Assembly: GCA_963169175.1 (NCBI GenBank)
Contig: CAUJFK010000311.1
Location: 1-13,454 of the forward strand
DNA: 13,454 nucleotides
Source: Acidobacteriota bacterium
Lineage (GTDB): Bacteria > Acidobacteriota > Blastocatellia > Pyrinomonadales > Pyrinomonadaceae
Reading direction: 5' to 3'
Under the pieces are notes generated by a model. It made no database searches. It had not been told where the DNA came from and was given only the letters and a program-made list of their open reading frames with translations. This document shows, piece after piece, positions 1-5,508 of the stretch. How positions within the stretch are numbered: position 1 is the stretch's first letter; each line of letters opens with the position of its first letter. The translations under genes and the position numbers were made by a program.

Positions 1-1
1 C

Positions 2-517
2 CGCAAATATTCCCCGATCTTTTTCGCGGCTTTAGACGACCGCAGCTACACGGTCATTGACGAGGCCGCCCGAGCGCTTGGAAAAGTGAAGGAACCAAAG
101 GCTGTCGAACCGTTGTCGAAACTTGCCGTCACATCGTCATGGCGCGGACGCATTGCTATAGCCGGGTTGACCGGGTTGGCTATATTGGCCGACAAGCGGG
201 CGTTTGACCTGGGGCTAAAACTTGCGAATGACACAACCCAGTTGCCCAGCGTGAGAACGGCCGCCGCGGCCCTCGTCGGAGCTGCAGGAAAGGGCGATGC
301 GCGCGCCTTCCCGCTCGTGTTCGACCGTTTTAAGAAGGCGTACGAATCAGGCAACGCGGGTGACCTAATGGTCAGCCTGCGCGGGCTGATCACTATCGCC
401 GACCCGCGGGGTCAGGAAGCCTTTGATATGTTGAAGGCCAAGTATAAGAATAATCCAGGGGCAATGGCAGCGATCGGGCAATATGAGGCCGAGTTCAAGG
501 CGGCAATAAAGCAGTGA
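2..517 (+). CDS. HEAT-repeat protein, C-terminal part (possibly of an M1-type metallopeptidase)
   Basis: The reading frame is open from base 2 to the TGA at 515-517, so this is the 3' end of a gene that starts outside the window; the internal GTG at 86 is unlikely to be the start because the upstream residues continue the same pattern. About 171 residues are visible. They form amphipathic helix pairs of the HEAT/armadillo type: one repeat around ALDDRSYTVIDEAARALGKV, then KEPKAVEPLSKLA, then helices around DKRAFDLGLKLA and SVRTAAAALVGAAGKGD. HEAT repeats are protein-protein scaffolds and carry no catalytic residues. From memory, similar C-termini occur in acidobacterial M1 aminopeptidase-like proteins, but the zinc motif HExxH would lie outside the window, so that assignment is inference. 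The gene is followed by a strong terminator and converges on the STAS gene. Confidence 0.65.
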   Translation, partial: RKYSPIFFAALDDRSYTVIDEAARALGKVKEPKAVEPLSKLAVTSSWRGRIAIAGLTGLAILADKRAFDLGLKLANDTTQLPSVRTAAAALVGAAGKGDARAFPLVFDRFKKAYESGNAGDLMVSLRGLITIADPRGQEAFDMLKAKYKNNPGAMAAIGQYEAEFKAAIKQ

Positions 518-551
518 TCGGGCCATGAATTTTTAGGCCGCTCAGGCGGAG

Positions 552-588
552 AAAAGCCGCGGCATCAAATCAGGATGTCGCGGCTTTT
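552..588. terminator. Bidirectional intrinsic terminator between convergent genes
   Basis: A 15-bp stem (552-566 with 574-588, one G-T wobble) encloses a 7-nt loop. The stem begins with AAAA and ends with TTTT around a GC-rich core (GCCGCGGC), so it gives a hairpin plus T-run in both directions. It sits 35 bp after the HEAT-protein stop and 71 bp past the stop of the opposite-strand STAS gene, the place expected for a shared terminator. Confidence 0.85.
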
Positions 589-658
589 GATGAATTGCAC
601 CGATGAACCGGGCCTGTGCACCCAGGATGTATCCTGCCTGATGCACAAGCATTAACGG

Positions 659-1006
659 TTAATTATAACTGCTGAGCGCCGTCGCTTCGTCTTCGTAAAC
701 GTCAAAGACCGTCAAAAGCTTGGTGATCGCCAGCAGGTCCTGGATCTTTTGGGTCAGATTAAGAAGCTTCAGCGTACCGCCTTCTTTATTTACGGCGGTG
801 AAACTGGAGACCAGTTCGCCGATACCGCTTGAATCGATGTAGCCAACGCCGCCAAGATTCATCAGGATCTTGGTCTTGCCCTCGCCCAGCAGCCGACGGA
901 TCGCGTTGCGGAGTGCTACGCTGCCTTCGCCGATCGTGACCTTGCCATCAAGATCAAGGATCGTTACATCGCCTGCCTGGCGTTCAGAAATCGTGATATC
1001 AGCCAT
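659..1006 (-). CDS. STAS-domain anti-sigma factor antagonist (SpoIIAA/RsbV type)
   Basis: A 115-residue single-domain STAS protein, the usual length for the SpoIIAA/RsbV family. The signature YIDSSGIGELV lies at residues 56-66; Ser60 aligns with the serine that the cognate kinase phosphorylates in SpoIIAA/RsbV, with Ser59 next to it. In partner switching the unphosphorylated antagonist binds the kinase/anti-sigma factor and frees its target. The probable partner is the HATPase-type protein encoded just upstream on the same strand (1145-1555). The ATG at 1004-1006 is preceded by AGAGGAGA (1012-1019), so the start is secure. A 139-bp gap with its own promoter-like boxes separates it from the kinase gene, suggesting that it can be transcribed independently and in excess. 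The sigma factor or other final target is not in the window. Confidence 0.9.
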   Translation of the reverse strand: MADITISERQAGDVTILDLDGKVTIGEGSVALRNAIRRLLGEGKTKILMNLGGVGYIDSSGIGELVSSFTAVNKEGGTLKLLNLTQKIQDLLAITKLLTVFDVYEDEATALSSYN

Positions 1007-1045
1007 TTTTATCTCCTCTGTAGCAAATTGATTTTGGAAAAGTGG

Positions 1046-1075
1046 ATTTTAGACAATCCTGAAAAAAAAGTCCAA
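1046..1075 (-). promoter_or_regulatory. Putative promoter of the STAS gene
   Basis: Read on the minus strand: -35 TTGGAC (1070-1075), 18-nt spacer, -10 TAAAAT (1046-1051, five of six consensus bases). Predicted transcription start near 1039, giving a leader of about 33 nt that contains the AGAGGAGA ribosome binding site. The -35 is weak, so confidence is moderate. Confidence 0.4.
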
Positions 1076-1144
1076 GTACGAAAAGCGTATCGCCGATCAG
1101 CGAGGTGTCGCGGGCGTCACGCCAAAAGTCTCTCGTACAAATTA

Positions 1145-1555
1145 TTACTGCCGTTTTCGCATTTTCACGACCATGCCGCCCCCCGCATGGTTGAACCATT
1201 CAACTTCGTCCATGAACGCTTTCATAAACAAAATGCCGCGGCCGGATGCCTTTAGCAGATTTGCCGGATCTGTCGGGTCAGGTATCTCTTCCGGATGAAA
1301 GCCCGGACCGAAATCACGAACTGATATCTCAAGAGCTTCTTCGGACAGCAGCAGGGTCAATTCGACATTTTTCTCAGCGTCAAACCTATTGCCGTGCTTC
1401 ACTGCGTTTGCCACCGATTCACGCACGGCAAGATCGATCGCCGAAGCAAAATCATCGCCGAGGCCGTGGTCCTTGACGAACGATTCGGCGTGCATCGCCG
1501 CTTCATCAACGGATTCGATACGACTGGGTAATTTCAGTTCGCGGGTTTCAGACAC
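1145..1555 (-). CDS. RsbW/SpoIIAB-like anti-sigma regulatory factor (serine kinase, HATPase_c_2)
   Basis: A GHKL-fold ATP-binding protein of the RsbW/SpoIIAB family, which phosphorylates a STAS antagonist and sequesters a sigma factor or another target. The N box reads DLAVRESVANAVKHGN (Glu and Asn for Mg-ATP), the G1 box VRDFGPGF, and the G2 box SGRGILFMKAFMDEV. The reading frame extends upstream to a TTG at 1598-1600, but family similarity begins only near ELKLPSRIES, and that TTG forms part of a perfect TTGACA promoter box. I therefore prefer the GTG at 1553-1555 (137 residues), although neither start has a clear Shine-Dalgarno site. If the TTG were used, the protein would have 151 residues and would overlap the longest aroA frame head to head. 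It lies upstream of its likely substrate gene on the same strand. Confidence 0.85.
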   Translation of the reverse strand: MSETRELKLPSRIESVDEAAMHAESFVKDHGLGDDFASAIDLAVRESVANAVKHGNRFDAEKNVELTLLLSEEALEISVRDFGPGFHPEEIPDPTDPANLLKASGRGILFMKAFMDEVEWFNHAGGGMVVKMRKRQ

Positions 1556-1571
1556 AGTTTCGTTTGAGTGT

Positions 1572-1600
1572 AAGGTAAAGGTTAAGTTGTTCCGTGTCAA
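1572..1600 (-). promoter_or_regulatory. Putative promoter of the anti-sigma kinase gene
   Basis: Minus strand: a perfect -35 TTGACA (1595-1600), 17-nt spacer, then TACCTT (1572-1577), which keeps only the T, A and final T of the -10 consensus. It would start transcription about 10 nt before the GTG at 1555. It lies in the short divergent region shared with aroA. Confidence 0.35.
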
Positions 1601-1635
1601 GACAAACCGTAACTATTCAGTCTAAAATGTTTGCT

Positions 1636-2931
1636 ATGAAGGTCACTCGTGCCGCCGGGATCAATGGAGAATTGGTCCTGCCCGGCGATAAATCTATCTC
1701 GCATCGCGCCGCGATACTGTCCGCCTTGAGCGATGGCGAGGTATTGATAACTAATTTTGGGTCCAGCGTTGATTGTTCCGCAACAGTTGCCTGTTTACGT
1801 GAATTGGGAGTTCGGATCGCCGGTGACGGAAGCCGCCTTGAGGTCCACGGCGTCGGCAAGGACGGGCTGAAACAGCCAAAACGCGAGCTTAACTGTGAGA
1901 ATAGCGGCACGACCATGCGGCTGATGTCCGGTGTGCTCGCCGGACAGAATATTGAATCGGTGCTCATTGGAGATGAATCGCTGCAGAAGCGGCCGATGAA
2001 ACGCGTGATCGATCCTCTCGTCTCGATGGGTGCCGATGTTCACGGCGTCGATGGCCATGCTCCGATAACCATCAAAGGGAGGCGGCCGCTAAAGGCGATC
2101 GATTATGTGCCCGTTGCGGCGTCAGCCCAACTTAAGTCCTGTGTCCTCCTGGCCGGCCTGAACGCCGACGGCGAGACATCTGTATTGGAAAAAACCCCGA
2201 CTCGCGACCATACCGAACGAATGCTAACCTGGCTCGGCGTTGAGGTTCACGAAACGCAGGCTGGCGATGGCAAACGCATTTCCCTGTCAGGCGATGCCCG
2301 GCTCACGGCCAAAGATATTTTGGTGCCGTCCGATCTTTCATCCGCTGCTTTCTTTATCGTCGCGGCCGGATTTCTTGCTGGTTCTGAGTTGAGAATGCCG
2401 GATGTCGGCACAAACGGCTCGCGGCTGGCGGTGGTAGATGTTCTAAAAAAGATCGGCGTCGATATTGAGATCTCGAACAAACGGCTCTCCTGCAACGAAC
2501 CTGTGGCCGACCTGATAGTGCGGGGCCGGAGCCGCATATCGTCGGAAAACCATAATGTTCTAAGCGGGCCGATCATCGCGAACCTGATCGACGAGGTCCC
2601 CATCCTGGCGATAGCCGGAACACAGCTCGACGGCGGGCTTGAGATAAGGAACGCGGGCGAGTTGAGGATAAAGGAATCAGACCGCATTGCCGCGATCGTG
2701 TCCAATCTGAAAAGGATGGGTGCGAATGTCGAAGAGTTTGCGGACGGGTTCAAGGTCGAGCGGTCTCAGCTTAAAGGTGGGACGGTCGATTCCTTCGGCG
2801 ACCACCGCATCGCTATGGCTTTTGCCGTCGCGGGCATGTTTGCCGACGGCGAGACCAAGATCGTCGGTGCAGAATGTGCCGCGGTATCATTCCCTGAATT
2901 TTTCGACGAACTGGCAAGGATAAAATACTAG
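1636..2931 (+). CDS. aroA: 3-phosphoshikimate 1-carboxyvinyltransferase (EPSP synthase)
   Basis: Sixth step of the shikimate pathway: joins phosphoenolpyruvate to shikimate 3-phosphate. The 431-residue protein has the two-domain inverted-barrel family signatures: LPGDKSISHR (residues 15-24, PEP/S3P-binding Lys19, Ser20, Arg24), NSGTTMRLM (89-97), RPMKR (119-123), SAQLKS (163-168), TRDHTERML, the catalytic-Asp segment LIDEVPILA, ESDRI, and FGDHRIAMA near the C-terminus. The glycine equivalent to E. coli Gly96 is kept (N-S-G), so nothing here predicts glyphosate tolerance. The frame is open from a GTG at 1594 and has ATGs at 1627 and 1636; I chose 1636 because family proteins begin a few residues before the conserved core. 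None has a good Shine-Dalgarno site. Stop TAG 2929-2931, five bases before aroK. Confidence 0.95.
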   Translation: MKVTRAAGINGELVLPGDKSISHRAAILSALSDGEVLITNFGSSVDCSATVACLRELGVRIAGDGSRLEVHGVGKDGLKQPKRELNCENSGTTMRLMSGVLAGQNIESVLIGDESLQKRPMKRVIDPLVSMGADVHGVDGHAPITIKGRRPLKAIDYVPVAASAQLKSCVLLAGLNADGETSVLEKTPTRDHTERMLTWLGVEVHETQAGDGKRISLSGDARLTAKDILVPSDLSSAAFFIVAAGFLAGSELRMPDVGTNGSRLAVVDVLKKIGVDIEISNKRLSCNEPVADLIVRGRSRISSENHNVLSGPIIANLIDEVPILAIAGTQLDGGLEIRNAGELRIKESDRIAAIVSNLKRMGANVEEFADGFKVERSQLKGGTVDSFGDHRIAMAFAVAGMFADGETKIVGAECAAVSFPEFFDELARIKY

Positions 2932-2936
2932 CAATA

Positions 2937-3476
2937 GTGGCGAATTCCAATAATAACGACGAAGAACGGGTAAAGCGTGTTGCGTTGACCGGTTTCATGG
3001 GTGTCGGAAAGACAAGCATCGCCCGGCACCTTGCCCATTTGCTCCGCTGCGAGCGTCTTGACCTCGACATTTTTATCGAGACGAACGCGAAAAAGAGCGT
3101 CGGCCAGATAATCGATGCGCAAGGTATTGACGAATATCGACGCATCGAGACCGAGAATCTTAAGCTTGCGCTTGCACGGACCAGCGCCCGCATAATTTCG
3201 CTCGGCGGCGGAGCCTGGACGGTTGCCGAGAACCGGGACCTGATCCGCCATGAAGGAGTGACCAGCGTCTGGCTCAACGCTTCGTTCATGCACTGCTGGA
3301 ACAACATTAGATTTTCCAAAAAGGAGCGTCCCTTGGCCCGCGACAAGGCGTCGGCGCGGCGATTGTTTGATGAAAGGAAAGATGTTTACGCTCTTGCCGA
3401 CTGGCATTTTGTCGTCAAGCAGGACCTGACTTCCTTCGAAATTGCCCGTCAGATTGTGGACGAAGTTTTTTCCTGA
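2937..3476 (+). CDS. aroK: Shikimate kinase
   Basis: Phosphorylates shikimate at the 3-hydroxyl with ATP, supplying the substrate of the adjacent aroA product. The 179-residue protein matches the family size and shows Walker A GFMGVGKT (19-26), the DLD shikimate-binding pair (Asp42, Asp44), the EYRRIE segment (66-71) with a shikimate-binding Arg, GGG (90-92), and the lid motif RPLAR (131-135). The start is GTG at 2937, only 5 nt after the aroA stop; no close Shine-Dalgarno site is visible (AAGGA lies 16 nt upstream), so translational coupling to aroA is likely. The first 14 residues (Asn-rich, polar) precede the core and could be trimmed if a later start were used, but there is no better candidate before the Walker motif. 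Confidence 0.93.
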   Translation: MANSNNNDEERVKRVALTGFMGVGKTSIARHLAHLLRCERLDLDIFIETNAKKSVGQIIDAQGIDEYRRIETENLKLALARTSARIISLGGGAWTVAENRDLIRHEGVTSVWLNASFMHCWNNIRFSKKERPLARDKASARRLFDERKDVYALADWHFVVKQDLTSFEIARQIVDEVFS

Positions 3477-3607
3477 AATTCATATTTACGGTTGAAAAAT
3501 GTTCGGCGATGCATCACTATCTACGTGATACTTTTATTTGCACAACAGCCGCAACCTGAATTCTGGCAAAGTTTTGCAACGGATTTTCAGGTTTCTTGCG
3601 GCAAAAA

Positions 3608-3636
3608 CTCGACACTGGGTCGAGCGATTTTACAAT
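3608..3636 (+). promoter_or_regulatory. Promoter of the BON-LysM pair with an inverted repeat over the -35
   Basis: -35 TCGACA (3609-3614, five of six), 16-nt spacer, -10 TACAAT (3631-3636, five of six). Predicted start near 3643, so the leader is only about 13 nt and contains the AGGAGG site at 3646-3651. A 6-bp inverted repeat CTCGAC-ACTGG-GTCGAG (3608-3624) covers the -35 box and could be an operator. Confidence 0.5.
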
Positions 3637-3655
3637 GTCTGTTCCAGGAGGAAAA

Positions 3656-4138
3656 ATGAAAATTAAATTTTTAACGATCTTGAGTATCGCGATCGCTATG
3701 TTTGCCGTTGCCTGCGGCAAGAGCGACGCTGACCTGCAAAAAGCGGTGCAGGATAAACTGACCGCTGATAAGGTGACGGGCGTGACAGTTGTGGTCAAAG
3801 ACGGCGTTGCCACCTTGAGTGGCGAAGTTGCTGACATAACGGTCAAAAGCAAGGCCGAAGCTTCGGCAAAGACGGTTGAGGGCATCAAGTCGGTCACGAA
3901 CGATGTGAAAACAAAGCCGTTGCCGGTCGCCACACCCGCCGCTACCGATCCCGCCCTTACAGGCAAGCTCAACGAGGCAATGAAGAAAGCCGGCGTAACG
4001 GGCCTGACCATCGAAGTAGTTAATGGCAAGGCGACCATCAAAGGCGCAGTCCCGGCGGCCAAATATGCTGAAGTGATCAAGCTTATTAACGAAGCAGGGA
4101 TCACAGGCTTTGAAAACCAGATCACAAAAGAAAACTAA
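3656..4138 (+). CDS. Lipoprotein with two BON domains
   Basis: A 160-residue predicted lipoprotein. The N-terminus is a signal peptide with a lipobox AVAC, Cys20 being the lipidated residue, so the mature protein is membrane-anchored outside the cytoplasm. Two BON domains follow, roughly residues 24-80 and 96-157; each has the pattern of an amphipathic helix, then GVTVVVKDGVATLSGEV (first) or GLTIEVVNGKATIKGAV (second), then a second helix and a closing strand. BON domains are found in OsmY-type proteins and are linked to membrane or envelope binding under osmotic stress. The ATG at 3656 follows AGGAGG by 4 nt, which fixes the start over an upstream in-frame extension to 3596. Only 18 nt separate it from the LysM gene, which has its own GAGGAGG, so the two are almost certainly cotranscribed. 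Confidence 0.88.
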   Translation: MKIKFLTILSIAIAMFAVACGKSDADLQKAVQDKLTADKVTGVTVVVKDGVATLSGEVADITVKSKAEASAKTVEGIKSVTNDVKTKPLPVATPAATDPALTGKLNEAMKKAGVTGLTIEVVNGKATIKGAVPAAKYAEVIKLINEAGITGFENQITKEN

Positions 4139-4156
4139 ACGAGGAGGAACTATCAC

Positions 4157-4537
4157 ATGTCAGTACAAGAAAAATACCAGTCACTTCTCGAACTTGCGAA
4201 CCAGAATGGCACGACGTATGAACTGTCCGAAGGGAATGAAGGTACGCTTGTTGTAACCGGGACCGCTCCGGACGAAGCTGCAAAGCAGGCGCTCTGGGAT
4301 GAATACAATCGACTCGATCCGGATTTTAAATCCGGCGATCTGATCCTTAATATCTCGACCGCGGCAGCTGCCGCCGGCGGTGGAATGCACACCTACACCG
4401 TTGAATCAGGCGACAACCTGACCAAGATCGGTAACAAATACGGCATTCAGTGGAAAGCCATCTGGGACCACAACCGCGACATCCTGAAAGATCCGGACAA
4501 GATCTATCCGGGACAGGAATTGAAGATCCCAATGTAA
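4157..4537 (+). CDS. BON-like/LysM protein resembling potassium-binding Kbp (YgaU)
   Basis: A 126-residue soluble protein with no signal peptide. Residues 1-66 look like a reduced BON domain (helix, TLVVTGTAPDEAAKQALWDE, closing strand), then a short Ala/Gly linker, then one LysM domain at about 78-126 (HTYTVESGDNLTKIGNKYG ... DKIYPGQELKIPM). This order and the ending DKIYPGQxLxIP match E. coli Kbp (YgaU), a cytoplasmic BON-LysM protein that binds K+; the N-terminal half is shorter and more diverged here, so K+ binding is inference. The start ATG has GAGGAGG upstream. Partner of the BON lipoprotein in a two-gene operon ending at the terminator at 4561. An alternative is a general LysM stress protein without K+ binding. 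Confidence 0.85.
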   Translation: MSVQEKYQSLLELANQNGTTYELSEGNEGTLVVTGTAPDEAAKQALWDEYNRLDPDFKSGDLILNISTAAAAAGGGMHTYTVESGDNLTKIGNKYGIQWKAIWDHNRDILKDPDKIYPGQELKIPM

Positions 4538-4560
4538 TTGCGGATCATTCACAGTTGATG

Positions 4561-4594
4561 GGCCCGTCGTAACTTGGCGGGCCTATTCTTTTTC
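4561..4594 (+). terminator. Intrinsic terminator of the BON-LysM operon
   Basis: An 8-bp stem (GGCCCGTC 4561-4568 with GGCGGGCC 4576-4583, one G-T pair, 7-nt loop) is followed by TATTCTTTTT. The T-run overlaps the last codons of the opposite-strand ArsR gene, whose stop lies at 4583-4585. Confidence 0.75.
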
Positions 4595-4909
4595 GAGCGC
4601 CTGGTGCAGTTTTGCAAAAAGTTCGACACTCGGCGACGCATACTGGTTTATCCAACGGTCGTAGATCTCGCGGATCGGCGCCACATCCAAATTGTTCCAC
4701 CGAAACTTTCCTTTTTTCTGCACAAAGATCAGTCCCGCCTTTTCAAGCACGGCCAAGTGCTGCATTACGGTGCACCGGTCAAGCGGTTGTAGCGCTTCGC
4801 ACAGTTCTCCGGTCGTTCGCGCCTCATCTTTCAAAAGATCAAGCAATTTGCGTCGGCGCCCGTCTGCCAGGGCTTTAAATACCAGATCAAGTGATTTGCT
4901 TCTTGACAT
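4583..4909 (-). CDS. ArsR-family winged-helix repressor (autorepressor-of-SRPBCC type)
   Basis: A 108-residue ArsR-fold regulator. The winged helix-turn-helix covers about residues 8-75: LVFKALADGRRRKLLDLL, the recognition region TVMQHLAVLEKAGLI, and the wing FVQKKGKFRWNNL. The CxC-type metal site (ELCVCDL in ArsR/SmtB) is absent; the only cysteines are Cys37 and Cys46, so a metal sensor is unlikely. The subfamily is commonly encoded beside an SRPBCC/AHSA1 protein, exactly as here (divergent neighbour at 4966). The ATG at 4907-4909 lies inside the shared palindrome, has no Shine-Dalgarno site, and sits 8 nt after a TATAAA -10 box, so the mRNA is probably leaderless. A repressor of itself and of the SRPBCC gene is the simplest reading. 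Confidence 0.88.
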   Translation of the reverse strand: MSRSKSLDLVFKALADGRRRKLLDLLKDEARTTGELCEALQPLDRCTVMQHLAVLEKAGLIFVQKKGKFRWNNLDVAPIREIYDRWINQYASPSVELFAKLHQALEKE

Positions 4910-4932
4910 GTTGTATTTTTATAACATATACT
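4903..4932 (+). promoter_or_regulatory. Promoter of the SRPBCC gene
   Basis: A perfect -35 TTGACA (4903-4908), 18-nt spacer, and -10 TATACT (4927-4932, five of six). Transcription would begin near 4939, leaving a roughly 27-nt leader with GAGGAG at 4953-4958 before the ATG at 4966. One of the strongest promoter matches in the window. Confidence 0.65.
4908..4927. promoter_or_regulatory. Palindromic operator between the -35 and -10 boxes
   Basis: Inverted repeat ATGTTGTA-TTTT-TATAACAT (8-bp arms, one G-T mismatch). It fills the spacer of the SRPBCC promoter and also covers the -10 and start codon of the divergent arsR gene, so a bound ArsR dimer would block both. Binding is inferred from position and symmetry. 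Confidence 0.55.
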
Positions 4933-4947
4933 CATCGCCTAAATCAA
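4918..4947 (-). promoter_or_regulatory. Promoter of the arsR gene (leaderless transcript)
   Basis: Minus strand: -35 TTGATT (4942-4947), 18-nt spacer, -10 TATAAA (4918-4923), then 8 nt to the ATG. Transcription would start at or within about 2 nt of the start codon. Confidence 0.5.
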
Positions 4948-4965
4948 CAAACGAGGAGAGATCCG

Positions 4966-5457
4966 ATGGACTTAAGATTTCAAGTACAAACAAAGATACA
5001 ACGGCCGGTATCGGAGGTTTTCGATGCGGTTTACAACCCGGAAAAACTGAGCGGCTATTTTACGAATGGCGGCGCGAGCGCTCCGTTGGTCGAAGGAACA
5101 ACGGTCGAGTGGGCGTTTGCGGACAATCCCGGTGACGAGAAGCTCAGGTTTCCCGTCATCGTAAAGAAGGTCGTTCCAAATGAACGGATAGAACTCGGCT
5201 GGGAGGGAGCAAAAGGACTCAATACTCACGTCGAGATGCAATTCGAGGCTGACGGCGACGATACGATTGTTCGCATAAGCGAAACGGGCTGGCGGGAAAC
5301 GCAGTCCGACCTCAACAGTTCGTACCTGAATTGTTTCGGTTGGGGGCAGATGCTCTGCTGTCTAAAGGCTTATACCGAATACGGCATTGACCTGCGAAAG
5401 GGCGCGTACGAAGGGCTTTATAAGGCTTCTGAGCATCATGGAACTACGGCGGCCTAG
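4966..5457 (+). CDS. SRPBCC/AHSA1-domain protein
   Basis: A 163-residue protein of the START-like SRPBCC superfamily, AHSA1 branch: RFQVQTKIQRPVSEVFDAVY at the start (the typical opening strand and helix), GYFTNGGA, a long beta-sheet through VKKVVPNERIELGW and THVEMQFEADGDDTIVRISETGW, and the C-terminal helix from about residue 120 (NCFGWGQMLCCLKAYTEYG). The fold encloses a deep hydrophobic pocket for small ligands; no ligand can be named from the sequence. The start ATG follows GAGGAG by 7 nt; the frame is open further upstream but that stretch contains the promoter. Divergent from, and probably repressed by, the adjacent ArsR-type regulator. Confidence 0.85.
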   Translation: MDLRFQVQTKIQRPVSEVFDAVYNPEKLSGYFTNGGASAPLVEGTTVEWAFADNPGDEKLRFPVIVKKVVPNERIELGWEGAKGLNTHVEMQFEADGDDTIVRISETGWRETQSDLNSSYLNCFGWGQMLCCLKAYTEYGIDLRKGAYEGLYKASEHHGTTAA

Positions 5458-5508
5458 ACAGGGCGTGAACAATAGCGGGAAGGTGCGGAATCTGCTACAT
5501 TTTCCCTA

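Noticed and set aside
999..1255. Small open frames on both strands in the gap between the STAS and kinase genes
   Set aside because: They overlap the STAS promoter and the end of the kinase gene, have no ribosome binding site of note and no recognisable protein features.
1900..1925. Possible glyphosate-insensitive EPSP synthase
   Set aside because: The N-S-G-T-T-M-R segment retains the glycine whose replacement by alanine marks the known insensitive class; sequence alone does not support tolerance.
2247..2753. A 168-codon open frame on the minus strand inside aroA
   Set aside because: Lies wholly within well-conserved aroA coding sequence and has low-complexity Ser/Arg-rich translation.
3513..3539. 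Terminator for aroK (ATCAC-loop-GTGAT followed by a T-rich run)
   Set aside because: Only a 5-bp AT-containing stem with an interrupted T-run; too weak to list as a feature.
3517..4125. A 202-codon open frame on the minus strand opposite the double-BON lipoprotein gene
   Set aside because: It mirrors a gene with a signal peptide, clear domains and a good ribosome binding site, and its own translation shows no recognisable domain.
4583..4909. Metal-sensing ArsR/SmtB regulator and arsenic resistance
   Set aside because: No CxC metal motif, no arsenic or metal transport genes nearby, and the partner is an SRPBCC protein.
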